Assembly: GCA_905234715.1 (NCBI GenBank)
Contig: CAJOJI010000042.1
Location: 1-33,002 of the forward strand
Source of the DNA: an uncultured Saccharofermentans sp.
GTDB lineage: Bacteria; Bacillota; Clostridia; Saccharofermentanales; Saccharofermentanaceae
Length of the DNA: 33,002 nt
Direction of reading: 5' to 3'
Shown here one piece after another: positions 17,879 to 26,738 of the stretch. Numbering within the stretch: the first letter of the stretch is position 1; every line of letters starts with the position of its first letter. The notes beneath the pieces were generated by a model. The model saw only the letters and a program-made list of their open reading frames with translations, was not told where the DNA came from and made no database searches. A program made the position numbers and the translations under genes.

Positions 17879-18694
17879 ATGATAACAGACGGACATAATC
17901 ACACCAAGCATTTCTCGGTCGATGCAGGCCAGACAATAGATGAACTTGTAGCACAGGCAAAAGCTAAAGGATGCCCAAGGATAGGAATAACCGAACACTA
18001 TGAGATAGACTATCCCCCGGACGGCCTGAACTGGATGTTTGACATCAATGAATATAACGAGGCTTTCAAGACCTGGCGCGAAAAATTCGGATCAGAAATC
18101 GAGCTTTTAATGGGCATCGAATTCGGTTATCAGACGCATGTCGCAGAAGAGATCGACAAAACGGCTGAAACAGCACCTTTTGACGTTGTTCTTTTGAGCA
18201 ATCACCTGTTCAGAGGTAAAGATTTCTACGTAGACCGCGAATGCTACGACATCCCTAAGAAAGATCTTCATAAGGAATATATCGGCATAATGGCCGAGAT
18301 GTGTGAGAAATGCAATAACTACGATGTTGCCGCACACTACGATTACATCAACAGATATTCACCCAACAAAGACAGTTTCGTTCTTTACGAAGACTGTCCT
18401 GAGGAATTCGACAGGTTTTTCGAAGCCCTTATAACCAAGGAAAAGGCTTTGGAGATCAACACAAAGTCTATTCTGAAGCACAAGGAAGGCGGATTTTCAC
18501 AGTATCTTCCCGACCCTGCCATTATCAACAGATATAAGGAAATGGGCGGTAATTTGATCTGCTTCGGTTCAGACTCGCACTTCCCCGGCACATTCGGAGT
18601 CTGCTTCGAGACAGCAGTTGAATACATGAAATCATTCGGCTTTAAGGAAGCCGTGTATTTCAAGCAGCACAAGCCGTATTTCGAAGCTCTCTGA
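17879..18694 (+). CDS. PHP-domain phosphohydrolase, histidinol-phosphatase (HisJ/HisK)-like
   Basis: The 271-residue protein has the PHP metal-binding pattern: DGHNHTKHFS at the N-terminus, GITEHYEIDYP near 37-47, GIEFGYQ near 80, a later VAAHYDYINRYS, and the C-terminal GSDSHFPGTFG. The length and organisation match HisK-type histidinol-phosphate phosphatases, which catalyse the penultimate step of histidine synthesis. Related PHP proteins act on other phosphoesters, and no his genes are in view, so specificity is unproven. The start has an AGGGA site 5 nt before the ATG and fits the family start. It is the only plus-strand gene between the cyclase and aminopeptidase operons, and its TGA abuts the cyclase stop with no spacer. 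Confidence 0.82.
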   Translation: MITDGHNHTKHFSVDAGQTIDELVAQAKAKGCPRIGITEHYEIDYPPDGLNWMFDINEYNEAFKTWREKFGSEIELLMGIEFGYQTHVAEEIDKTAETAPFDVVLLSNHLFRGKDFYVDRECYDIPKKDLHKEYIGIMAEMCEKCNNYDVAAHYDYINRYSPNKDSFVLYEDCPEEFDRFFEALITKEKALEINTKSILKHKEGGFSQYLPDPAIINRYKEMGGNLICFGSDSHFPGTFGVCFETAVEYMKSFGFKEAVYFKQHKPYFEAL

Positions 18695-21520
18695 TTACTT
18701 TCTTACGAACCTGAATACGTTACCCTTATCGTCATCAGACATGTTGCGGATGTAATCCAGATAAAGGTCTGTAACGTAGTCGTTTCTGCCTGAATAATTG
18801 AGTTCCTGCAAAGCAGCGACTGCTTCAGGTCTTCTGCCAAGCGAGAAGAGTCTTATGGCTTCTCTCAAATCTTTATTATTCGCAGAACGCTGAGGTCTTA
18901 CAGTCTCAGGCAGACAGTCAAGGACTTCATAAAGAGCAGTAACTTCGTTAACGCCTGCTACCTGAACGATACCGAGATATCTGAGGTCAAGCGAATCAGG
19001 ATCTGCCATTCTGTCGATAGTATCCTTTGATACGAGCATGGCCGTCTTATACTGCTTTGTAAGTGATTCAAGTCTTGAGCTCATATTAACCGTCTCGGAA
19101 ATAACGGTGCCCGAAAGTCTCTCCTCCTCACCTACGATACCTACCATGGCCATACCGGTGTGTACGCCGATACCGATATTGATGTCGCTGACCTTAAGTT
19201 CAGCAGCCGTAGAAGGATCTAATACGATCGACTTATAAAGCTCAATACCGCATCTGACAGCGTCATCAGGCTTCTCGAAAAGGCCCATTACGGCGTCGCC
19301 GATGTACTTGTCGACAAATCCGTTGTTCTTACGGACGATAGGACCCATCTTACCGTAAATGACATTGGCAAAGGCAAAATTCTCTTTGGCGGTCATCATC
19401 TCGGAATTGATGGAGAACCCTCTGATATCGCAGAAAAGGACTGTAAGTTCGCAGCTCTTTGCATCACCGAGATTAAGATCCGTGAAGTTCTCCTTGCCGA
19501 GCAATTCCCTGAACTTCTCAGGTACGAACTTATAGTAGAACTTCTCCGTCTTATCCTTCTCGTCGAACATCTTTTCAAGGTTCTGACCCATCTCGTTGAC
19601 CTCTGAACAAATCTGTCCGAGCTCGTCTTTGGATTTGTAATTGATCCTGGCAGTAAGATCACCGCTTGAAAGCTTCTTAACCGTTGTTGATGCCTTCTTG
19701 ATTACTCTCATTGTATTTAGCGATGTGAGAACGATGAGAAGCGTCAGGATGAATATGATAACGAAACTGTAGACAACAGCTTCACCAAGAAGCAACAGTC
19801 TTTCCGAATAAAGGGATCTTCTGTCTGAACTTACCATGAGATAGAAATTATCAGTTGAATCCTTATCAGATATCTTTCTTAAGACAGAAAGCTTACTGTC
19901 CATGTTATCGTCTTCAATGAAAGATACTACTCCGTCATCGACCGAATTGCCGCCTTCCTCATCGGTCAGCCATGAAAAATCTCCTCTATCCCTGACATGA
20001 AGAGGCATATAAAGCGTATCGTCAGCAGCGAGAACAATTACTTCGGAATCGTTGACCTTGTAAACAACCGAGAATACATAGTCATCACTCCAGTAATCGC
20101 CGTGTGCGGTACTTAACTTGTAGAACTTATCCTGCAGATCCTTATAAGCAGCACCGGTCTTATCGTCTGCCTTCATTAGGTCAGAGAAATCATATCCGTC
20201 AAACTCAGACTTGCCGAGATCGCAGATAACTGTAAGTTCTCTTAAATATCCTAATTCAATATTCTCGTCGTTATATACGTAAACAAAGTAAGCAACTATC
20301 ACCGTCAGCAAGAATATTACAGGAAGTATCAAAATGAGCTGCTTATAAAGCAGTGTCTTCTTGCGGACGATAAGATTTATACCAAGACATATAATGGAAA
20401 TTGTCAGCAAGACTTCCATGAAAATGCTGAAACACATAAGGAATGTCGGATCGAACCTGATAACACATTCCTGATCCTCCAGAGCGGAACCGTCGTATGT
20501 GTAAACGCCGTTATCCAAACAGATAACAAGAGATTCATTATCAGAACTATTCACACGGTAAGAATCAAGTGAAGCTATATAGGAATAATCTACGTTAATA
20601 TCAAGAGCTTTTTTAAGCTCACCGTTTTCGAGCATGAATATGTAATTATAGTTACTGCTGTCAGCAACGTAGAGCTTGCCGTTAACTACAGTTGCAAGAT
20701 CAAAACAGGGATGCTCACAGTCAAGTTCGATACTGGGATCAACCTTGTAAATGACTTCCGACAAAGGCTCATTAAACTTTGTCTGATAAACATTTCCGTC
20801 ACTTCTGATAAAGAGGAATGCATCATCAACCGGAATGACAGATATCGTAAAAGTACCGTTCTCATCCGTAGGATAAATGTCACTCTTAGTAATAACCTGA
20901 CTCTTTGTATCAACTGAATAAAGCCAGACACCATCTGCTTCGGTAACTGCAAACGTCAGAGTATCGTTATGGTAATGGAGACGGCTTATCTTAGACTGTC
21001 TTAATCTGTCTGTAAATTCATATTGGATCTCACATACTGCGCCGAGATATTCATAGTCCTCTGAAAGCCTTACGATAGTCTCACATGTATAAATGGAACC
21101 TAGCTCACCAAACTCGCTTCTTACGGCATAGATAATGTTATCGTCAGTAATTACAGCGTTATACGGGGTGAAGTAATCGTCATCAAAAGCATCGAGCGTT
21201 ACCATGTTAATATTTGAGAAAGATGTATCCCAGGTACCGAAATCCATAACGGCCGCCATTCCTTCTGACCCCATATTACTTGTAACAACAGTTTTACCAT
21301 AGTCATTTACAGAAAAAGATTCAGCATAATCCAGATAAGTTTCTCTTAAAAAGCCATCAGATTCTTCATTCCTAAGGCCGTGCAAATCCCGCCCAAGACC
21401 GGGTAATGCATAAGTGAAAACAATATAAGTAATCGCAATACCGAACGCGATAAGGAACCACCAGGCCTTACCGAATATCTTCAAAAATATATCTTTGATC
21501 TTCCCAAATACTTTTTTCAT
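18695..21520 (-). CDS. Membrane-bound class III adenylate/guanylate cyclase with HAMP domain
   Basis: The 941-residue protein appears to have four membrane segments (about 19-39, 359-386, 393-415 and 579-602). A first external region of about 320 residues has repeated beta-rich segments resembling propeller blades, and a second of about 165 residues lies between helices 3 and 4. A HAMP linker follows (about 603-660), then the cyclase domain (about 690-870). Metal Asp residues are in VLFCDIRGF (D698) and KYIGDAVM (D742), with the transition-state pair N812/R816 in VNMSSRLES. K738 favours ATP, but the usual partner Asp is E809 (ISETVN), so the base preference is open. The product would be a second messenger controlled by an external signal. 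It is the last gene of the Lrp-aminotransferase-prfB run, 3 nt after the acyltransferase, with a GGGTGA site. Confidence 0.88.
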   Translation of the reverse strand: MKKVFGKIKDIFLKIFGKAWWFLIAFGIAITYIVFTYALPGLGRDLHGLRNEESDGFLRETYLDYAESFSVNDYGKTVVTSNMGSEGMAAVMDFGTWDTSFSNINMVTLDAFDDDYFTPYNAVITDDNIIYAVRSEFGELGSIYTCETIVRLSEDYEYLGAVCEIQYEFTDRLRQSKISRLHYHNDTLTFAVTEADGVWLYSVDTKSQVITKSDIYPTDENGTFTISVIPVDDAFLFIRSDGNVYQTKFNEPLSEVIYKVDPSIELDCEHPCFDLATVVNGKLYVADSSNYNYIFMLENGELKKALDINVDYSYIASLDSYRVNSSDNESLVICLDNGVYTYDGSALEDQECVIRFDPTFLMCFSIFMEVLLTISIICLGINLIVRKKTLLYKQLILILPVIFLLTVIVAYFVYVYNDENIELGYLRELTVICDLGKSEFDGYDFSDLMKADDKTGAAYKDLQDKFYKLSTAHGDYWSDDYVFSVVYKVNDSEVIVLAADDTLYMPLHVRDRGDFSWLTDEEGGNSVDDGVVSFIEDDNMDSKLSVLRKISDKDSTDNFYLMVSSDRRSLYSERLLLLGEAVVYSFVIIFILTLLIVLTSLNTMRVIKKASTTVKKLSSGDLTARINYKSKDELGQICSEVNEMGQNLEKMFDEKDKTEKFYYKFVPEKFRELLGKENFTDLNLGDAKSCELTVLFCDIRGFSINSEMMTAKENFAFANVIYGKMGPIVRKNNGFVDKYIGDAVMGLFEKPDDAVRCGIELYKSIVLDPSTAAELKVSDINIGIGVHTGMAMVGIVGEEERLSGTVISETVNMSSRLESLTKQYKTAMLVSKDTIDRMADPDSLDLRYLGIVQVAGVNEVTALYEVLDCLPETVRPQRSANNKDLREAIRLFSLGRRPEAVAALQELNYSGRNDYVTDLYLDYIRNMSDDDKGNVFRFVRK

Positions 21521-21523
21521 AAG

Positions 21524-22585
21524 TCACCCTTTTTTCAGTTTTGCACTGCTTATCGCATTCTGAATAACATTTTTTACTTTATCAAAGGCTAAGTCTATAA
21601 CCAAAGCAAGAACCAGACTCACCGAAAATACACAAAGGAAAAGCAGATATTTGGATTTGATATTAAACTGCGGAATAATAAACGAATTCAAAAGATATAT
21701 CGTGAAGGTATGCTTCCCCAAAAACACTAATGGTTTTAAATGAAGGAACTTGCCGATAAACCCGTCCGGATACAAAGCAACAAGCAAAACAAGTATGCTC
21801 ATTAAGAACCCGACGGTAAATACCAATTTCATGCCGACATAATAATATTCCAGGTTCGGATCAAAAAGCTTAAGGAAATCGCAGGAAGAAAACACGAATA
21901 AAAGCGCAAGAACAATAACAGCCAGCTGACCGGCTAAAGCATGTTTCTTTAGTGATGAAAAAGCCTTTTCATTCTTTCTTAAATATCTGAATAAATACCC
22001 GGCTGCAATTCCGAGCATCAGCTGGTCGAATCTGATATCAAACATATCAAATGCCAGGAAAACCACTCTGATAACGACAGCCAAAACAAAAAAGATAACT
22101 GCGCAGACAAGATCATTTCGTAGGAATTTGATCTTCTTTGCCAGTAAGAGCAGGAAGAAAAATACAAACGGGATAATATACATGAGCCAGAAATAAGCGT
22201 ATACATACCAAAGATGCTCATATATACCGCCAAAATAAAGAAGACTCAGGAAAACATCCTTTTTAATAACATTAAAGCCCGTATGAAGAAAAACGATCAA
22301 AAGGACAAGATAATACGGCGGTAATATCCTTACGATCCTGGATTTATAGAATTTAAGGATATTCCAGATAGATAAAAAACGCTGTTCATAAGCGTCTTTA
22401 AAGGGATTAATAAGTAAGAATCCCGTAAGTGCAAAAAAAATGCCATTGGCGGCACATCCCTGATTGAGGATGTCGCAATGGCTTAAAACAACGGTTATGA
22501 TCGCGAGACCGCGTAAACCGTCAAATTGTAAAAGACGAGTGGAAGATTGAGGAGTAACAGAAACCGAGTCCGTATTACTTCTCAT
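21524..22585 (-). CDS. Membrane acyltransferase, Acyltransferase_3 (OafA-like) family
   Basis: The 353-residue protein is largely hydrophobic with about ten predicted helices. It opens with the family hallmark LQFDGLRGLAIITVVLSH, whose DGLRG and His are the conserved catalytic region, followed by FFALTGFLL and a YKSRIVRILPPYY segment (R-x-x-R-I-x-P-x-Y type). Such proteins O-acetylate or O-acylate cell-surface glycans, peptidoglycan or small molecules at the membrane; the acceptor cannot be told. The start codon lies inside the 3' end of prfB (11-nt overlap), with only a weak purine-rich site, which suggests coupled translation. The cyclase begins 3 nt after its stop. Confidence 0.87.
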   Translation of the reverse strand: MRSNTDSVSVTPQSSTRLLQFDGLRGLAIITVVLSHCDILNQGCAANGIFFALTGFLLINPFKDAYEQRFLSIWNILKFYKSRIVRILPPYYLVLLIVFLHTGFNVIKKDVFLSLLYFGGIYEHLWYVYAYFWLMYIIPFVFFFLLLLAKKIKFLRNDLVCAVIFFVLAVVIRVVFLAFDMFDIRFDQLMLGIAAGYLFRYLRKNEKAFSSLKKHALAGQLAVIVLALLFVFSSCDFLKLFDPNLEYYYVGMKLVFTVGFLMSILVLLVALYPDGFIGKFLHLKPLVFLGKHTFTIYLLNSFIIPQFNIKSKYLLFLCVFSVSLVLALVIDLAFDKVKNVIQNAISSAKLKKG

Positions 22586-23690
22586 TCTTCATTCCCGAAA
22601 GATATGCATTGATGAAACCATCAAGATTTCCGTCCATTACGGAATCAACATCAACTTCTTCATAACCGGTTCTGTTGTCCTTAACAAGCGTATAAGGGCA
22701 GAAAACGTAAGATCTGATCTGTGAACCCCATGCGATCTCCATCTGGTTACCCTTGAGGTCTTCGATCTTCTCCATCTCTGATGCTCTTGCCAGTGCGAAA
22801 AGCTTTGCCTTGAGCATTCTCAAGCATGTTTCCTTATTCTGAAGCTGTGATCTTTCAGCCTGGCAGGATACAACGATTCCCGTAGGATTATGAGTCATAC
22901 GGACAGCCGTATCAGTCTTGTTGATGTGCTGACCGCCCTTACCTGTCGCACGGTATGTATCGACACGGACATCTGACATATCGATCTTGATATCGTCTTC
23001 TGTCTTCTGGTCCAATTCAGGAATGACTTCGCATGAAGCAAATGATGTATGTCTTCTGCCTGCTGCGTCAAAAGGCGATATTCTTACGAGTCTGTGTACA
23101 CCAAGTTCGGATCTTAAGAAACCGTAAGCGTAATCGCCCTTGATCATCAAAGATACTGACTGGATACCTGCCGTATCACCTTCAACAAAATCAAGCTCTT
23201 CTACTGCAAAACCGTGGCTCTCAGCCCATCTGGTATACATTCTGTAGAGCATTGAACACCAGTCCATAGCCTCTGTTCCGCCTGCACCTGCATGAAGCGT
23301 AATTGTTGCGTTATTTGCATCGTAAGGACCTGTAAGAAGTGTCTCAAGACGCATCTTCTCGAAGTCTTCTTTGAAAGAAGCAGTAGATGCTTTAAGTTCT
23401 TCCAGAGAATCCAGATCCTCTTCCTCATTGGCGAGTTCGCAGAGAGCAAGAAGGTCTTCCCTCTCGGCAACAAGAGCGTTATAGCTCTCCACCTTCTTCT
23501 TAAGTCTTCCCAATGTCTGCTGGATCTCTGTAGCTTTGTCTACGTTATTCCAGAAATCAGGCTCCTGCATGCGGTTCTCATATTCGCTTATCTGGTCAGA
23601 TACGCGGTCAATGTGAAGAGCATCCTTAAGCTCTGCTACAGGCACTTCGTAAGATTCAAGATCGAGTCTTATGTTGTCAAATTCAAGCAT
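22575..23690 (-). CDS. prfB: Peptide chain release factor 2, without programmed frameshift
   Basis: The 371-residue protein is RF2, which recognises UGA and UAA stops and triggers peptide release on the ribosome. The N-terminal helical domain runs to about residue 110. The codon-recognition tripeptide is SPF (205-207), RF2-specific in contrast to PxT of RF1. The catalytic loop GKGGQHINKTD carries GGQ at 252-254. The ORF is continuous from the ATG: the region where many bacteria carry an in-frame UGA and +1 shift reads VAELKDALHIDR with no stop. The AAGAGGT ribosome site overlaps the aminotransferase stop, 3 nt upstream. Autoregulation by UGA read-through is therefore absent here. Confidence 0.96.
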   Translation of the reverse strand: MLEFDNIRLDLESYEVPVAELKDALHIDRVSDQISEYENRMQEPDFWNNVDKATEIQQTLGRLKKKVESYNALVAEREDLLALCELANEEEDLDSLEELKASTASFKEDFEKMRLETLLTGPYDANNATITLHAGAGGTEAMDWCSMLYRMYTRWAESHGFAVEELDFVEGDTAGIQSVSLMIKGDYAYGFLRSELGVHRLVRISPFDAAGRRHTSFASCEVIPELDQKTEDDIKIDMSDVRVDTYRATGKGGQHINKTDTAVRMTHNPTGIVVSCQAERSQLQNKETCLRMLKAKLFALARASEMEKIEDLKGNQMEIAWGSQIRSYVFCPYTLVKDNRTGYEEVDVDSVMDGNLDGFINAYLSGMKNEK

Positions 23691-23693
23691 TTA

Positions 23694-24878
23694 TTACCTC
23701 TTATGTTCTTCAACAAATTCTTTCATAAGTTTCATTGCTTCCTTAATATCTTCAAGTGAAGCAGCATAACTGATACGTACAAATCCTTCACCGCACTTGC
23801 CGAAAGCATTGCCCGGAACGATGGCGACGTGCTTCTCGAGAAGGAACTTCTCACAGAATTCCTCTGACGTCATTCCCGTGATCTTGATACAAGGGAAAGC
23901 ATAGAAAGCACCGTAAGGAGTAAAGCAATCGAGGCCTGCATCTTTCAAGCCCTGAACGATAACTCTTCTTCTGTGGTTATACTCATCACGCATCTTGGCG
24001 ATCTCTGCATCAGCATTCATGGCAGCTTCGATAACGGCATACTGTGATGTGGAAGGAGCACACATGATGCAGTACTGATGGATCTTGAACATGGGAGTAA
24101 TAAGCTCCTTAGGTCCTGCGAGATAACCGACTCTGAAGCCGGTCATGGCATAGGACTTGGAGAAACCGTTTACCATGACAACTCTTTCCTTAAGCTCTGC
24201 AAACTGTGCAAGGGACGCAGGCTTGCCGTCAAGATAATTAAGCTCGCAATAGAGCTCATCAGAAAGGACAATGATATCAGGATGTCTCATAAGCACATCC
24301 TTGATCTTTGCCCAGTCCTCAAGCGTCATAACAGCGCCTGTAGGGTTATTCGGATAACCGACAATGACATACTTGGTCTTATCTGTAATTGCAGCCTCGA
24401 GTTCCTCAGGCATTAGCTTATAGTTATTCTCAGGCTTTGTCTCGACTAAGACCGGAACACCGTGTGAAAACTCAACAGTTGCCTTATAAGCAACGAAGCA
24501 GGGCTCAACAATGATTACCTCATCACCGGGATTGATAAGCGCACGTGCTGCAAGGTCAAGACCTTCTGAACCGCCAACGGTAATAAGGATCTCGGTCTTG
24601 GGATCATAAGAGATGCCGTATCTTCTCTTGAGATAGTCAACAATTGCGATCCTTGAATCAATATAACCGGAATTAGGCGAATAATGTGTATATCCGTCAA
24701 TAATCGAATTAATAGCCGCTTCTCTGATCGACCATGGAGTAACGAAGTCAGGCTCACCGATAGAAAGCGAAATAACATGACCCTGCATCTCATTTGCAAG
24801 ATCAAAGAACTTCCTTATAGCAGACGGCGGTACTTGCTGTACTGCTTTGGAAATCTTGGAATCGTAATCAAAACTCAT
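23694..24878 (-). CDS. PLP-dependent class I/II aminotransferase
   Basis: The 394-residue enzyme is a fold-type I aminotransferase of the aspartate/aromatic or PatA-like subgroup. It shows SIGEPDF near the substrate site, GYPNNPTGA with the cofactor-binding Asn, SDELYCEL with the pyridine-binding Asp, the Schiff-base Lys K241 in NGFSKSYAMTGFRVGY, and a C-terminal FVRISYA with the substrate-carboxylate Arg. The length is standard. It overlaps the Lrp-family gene by four bases (ATGA), a pairing common in clostridia, so its expression probably responds to an amino acid sensed by that regulator. The amino-acid substrate cannot be fixed from sequence. Confidence 0.9.
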   Translation of the reverse strand: MSFDYDSKISKAVQQVPPSAIRKFFDLANEMQGHVISLSIGEPDFVTPWSIREAAINSIIDGYTHYSPNSGYIDSRIAIVDYLKRRYGISYDPKTEILITVGGSEGLDLAARALINPGDEVIIVEPCFVAYKATVEFSHGVPVLVETKPENNYKLMPEELEAAITDKTKYVIVGYPNNPTGAVMTLEDWAKIKDVLMRHPDIIVLSDELYCELNYLDGKPASLAQFAELKERVVMVNGFSKSYAMTGFRVGYLAGPKELITPMFKIHQYCIMCAPSTSQYAVIEAAMNADAEIAKMRDEYNHRRRVIVQGLKDAGLDCFTPYGAFYAFPCIKITGMTSEEFCEKFLLEKHVAIVPGNAFGKCGEGFVRISYAASLEDIKEAMKLMKEFVEEHKR

Positions 24879-25363
24879 AAGATGATAGCCTGCCTGTCGT
24901 CAGTATTCGGATTATCGTAGATTATACCATTAGCCTTATATTTCTTAAGGATAAAGTGGGTCGTAGTGGAAAGAACGCCTTCCATGGTTGCGATCTTTTC
25001 AGTAACGAATGTAGCGATGTCTCTAAGGCTTCTGTCCTCATAGATGATCATGAGGTCAAATCCGCCGCTCATGAGATAGCATGCGGTAACCTTATCGTAC
25101 TTGCTCAAGATCTGGGCGATATGGTCATAACCCTTGTTCTTAACGGGTGTGATCCTTACTTCGATCATACCGATGCAGTTATCGGGAGCCTTCTTCTCCC
25201 AGTTGATGACCGTGTTATAGCCAAGAATGATGTTCTCATCCTTAAGTCTCTTGATCTCGGCTTCCACATCATCGGCGGTTACACCAAGCATTACCGCGAT
25301 CTCTTCCGCGGAAAGTCTGGCATTGTTCTCAATAAGTCTTAAAAGCTCTAAATCGTCAATCAT
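24875..25363 (-). CDS. Lrp/AsnC-family transcriptional regulator
   Basis: The 162-residue protein has an N-terminal winged helix-turn-helix (about residues 5-55, including LSAEEIAVMLGVTADDVEAEIKRL) and a C-terminal RAM effector domain (about 65-145) that binds amino acids and drives oligomer formation. The last 15 or so residues are a short extension. The start has AAGGAG 7 nt upstream. It leads the run with the aminotransferase, prfB, acyltransferase and cyclase, and probably controls at least the overlapping aminotransferase. Its own promoter is not obvious because only about 28 nt separate it from the preceding terminator stem. Confidence 0.92.
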   Translation of the reverse strand: MIDDLELLRLIENNARLSAEEIAVMLGVTADDVEAEIKRLKDENIILGYNTVINWEKKAPDNCIGMIEVRITPVKNKGYDHIAQILSKYDKVTACYLMSGGFDLMIIYEDRSLRDIATFVTEKIATMEGVLSTTTHFILKKYKANGIIYDNPNTDDRQAIIL

Positions 25364-25387
25364 GTGGAAACTCCTTTTCTATAAATT

Positions 25388-25420
25388 GCAAAATCTCCCG
25401 CAACAAATTTGCGGGAGATT
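25388..25420 (-). terminator. Strong hairpin terminator after malic enzyme
   Basis: AATCTCCCGCAA (25392-25403) and TTGCGGGAGATT (25409-25420) form a perfect 12-bp stem with a 5-nt loop. On the minus strand it is followed by TTGCAATTTAT, a modest T-rich run. It ends the malic enzyme transcript, about 20 nt after the stop, and stands 28 nt before the Lrp-family start, so some read-through may feed that operon. Confidence 0.8.
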
Positions 25421-25440
25421 GTTGCTTTAAATCAGTTTAT

Positions 25441-26613
25441 TTATATTCTTGCTACACCTGTATCACGGGCTGCCTGAGCAACAGCAGCTGCAACAGCCTT
25501 ACCAACTCTGCTATCAAATGCATCAGGAAGGATGTAATCAGGATTGAGTTCAGCATCAGAAACGATGCCTGCGATAGCGTTAGCTGCAGCGATCTTCATC
25601 TCGTCGTTGATATCAGAAGCTCTTACGTCGAGAGCACCACGGAAGATACCGGGGAATGCGAGAACGTTGTTAACCTGGTTCGGGAAGTCAGAACGGCCTG
25701 TAGCCATAACTGCAACGCCTGCCTTCTTAGCTTCATCAGGAAGGATCTCAGGTACAGGGTTAGCGCAAGCGAATACGACAGGATCCTTAGCCATTGTAGC
25801 AACCATGTCAGCTGTGAGAACGCCCGGAGCGGAAACGCCGATGAATACGTCAGCACCAACGATAACGTCAGCAAGAGAACCGGCCTTCTTATCAGGGTTA
25901 GTGATCTTAGCCATCTCTTCCTTAGCAGGATTCAAGCCTTCTCTGCCCTCATAGATTGCGCCCTTACGGTCGCAGAGGATAACGTTCTTAAGACCTCTGG
26001 AGATGAGGAGCTTTGTGATAGCTGTAGCAGCAGCGCCGGCACCATTAACTACAACGTGGATATCTTCCATCTTCTTGCCAACGATCTTAAGAGCATTTGT
26101 AAGTCCTGCAAGTGTGATAACAGCTGTACCGTGCTGGTCATCGTGGAAGATCGGGATGTCGCATCTTTCCTTAAGCTTCTTCTCGATCTCGAAGCATCTG
26201 GGAGCTGAGATATCCTCGAGGTTTACACCACCGAAAGAACCTGCGAGAAGTGCTACTGTGTTAACGATCTCGTCAACATCCTTTGAACGGATGCAGAGAG
26301 GGAATGCATCAACATCACCGAAAGCCTTGAAAAGTGCGCACTTACCTTCCATAACAGGCATACCTGCTTCAGGTCCGATGTCGCCAAGGCCGAGAACTGC
26401 TGTACCATCTGTAACAACAGCAACAAGGTTGTGTCTTCTTGTGTATTTGTAAGAGAGGTCAACATCCTTCTGAATCTCAAGACAAGGAGCTGCTACACCG
26501 GGTGTATAAGCGATAGCTAGTTCCTCCTTGGAACCAACGGGAGCTTTGGCAATAACTTCGATCTTACCAGCCCACTCTTCGTGCATCTTAATTGCTTTCT
26601 CATTAACGTCCAT
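25441..26613 (-). CDS. Malic enzyme (oxaloacetate-decarboxylating malate dehydrogenase)
   Basis: The 390-residue protein is a short bacterial malic enzyme that converts malate to pyruvate and CO2 with reduction of NAD(P)+. Hallmarks are the catalytic Tyr in LAIAYTPGVA, VTDGTAVLGLGDIGPEAG and MEGKCALFKAF with the catalytic Lys, the metal site in IFHDDQHGTA, the Rossmann loop VNGAGAAATA, and ACANPVPEI. The residue after the second Rossmann strand is Asp (LCDRKG), which leans to NAD+. Length fits the short form without the phosphotransacetylase-like domain. A GGAGG lies 10 nt before the ATG. It appears to be a single-gene unit with its own terminator. Confidence 0.95.
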   Translation of the reverse strand: MDVNEKAIKMHEEWAGKIEVIAKAPVGSKEELAIAYTPGVAAPCLEIQKDVDLSYKYTRRHNLVAVVTDGTAVLGLGDIGPEAGMPVMEGKCALFKAFGDVDAFPLCIRSKDVDEIVNTVALLAGSFGGVNLEDISAPRCFEIEKKLKERCDIPIFHDDQHGTAVITLAGLTNALKIVGKKMEDIHVVVNGAGAAATAITKLLISRGLKNVILCDRKGAIYEGREGLNPAKEEMAKITNPDKKAGSLADVIVGADVFIGVSAPGVLTADMVATMAKDPVVFACANPVPEILPDEAKKAGVAVMATGRSDFPNQVNNVLAFPGIFRGALDVRASDINDEMKIAAANAIAGIVSDAELNPDYILPDAFDSRVGKAVAAAVAQAARDTGVARI

Positions 26614-26655
26614 AATAGTTGAACCTCCAATTAAATTCTCAACGAACTAATAATA

Positions 26656-26696
26656 ATTATAAATAAAGGCAAAAACAATCTCGCGAATATAAGATT
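26656..26696 (-). promoter_or_regulatory. Probable malic enzyme promoter and weak upstream hairpin
   Basis: The 125-nt gap between the membrane protein gene and the malic enzyme gene is very AT-rich. On the minus strand TATAAT (26656-26661) is a perfect -10 hexamer about 43 nt before the ATG, but without a good -35. Just upstream a short AATCT/AGATT hairpin (26677-26696), followed by GTTTTT on the minus strand, may be a weak terminator for the preceding gene. Confidence 0.35.
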
Positions 26697-26738
26697 TTTT
26701 ACTCAAATCTGTCCATTTATCGTTGTTTTGTACAGAAG

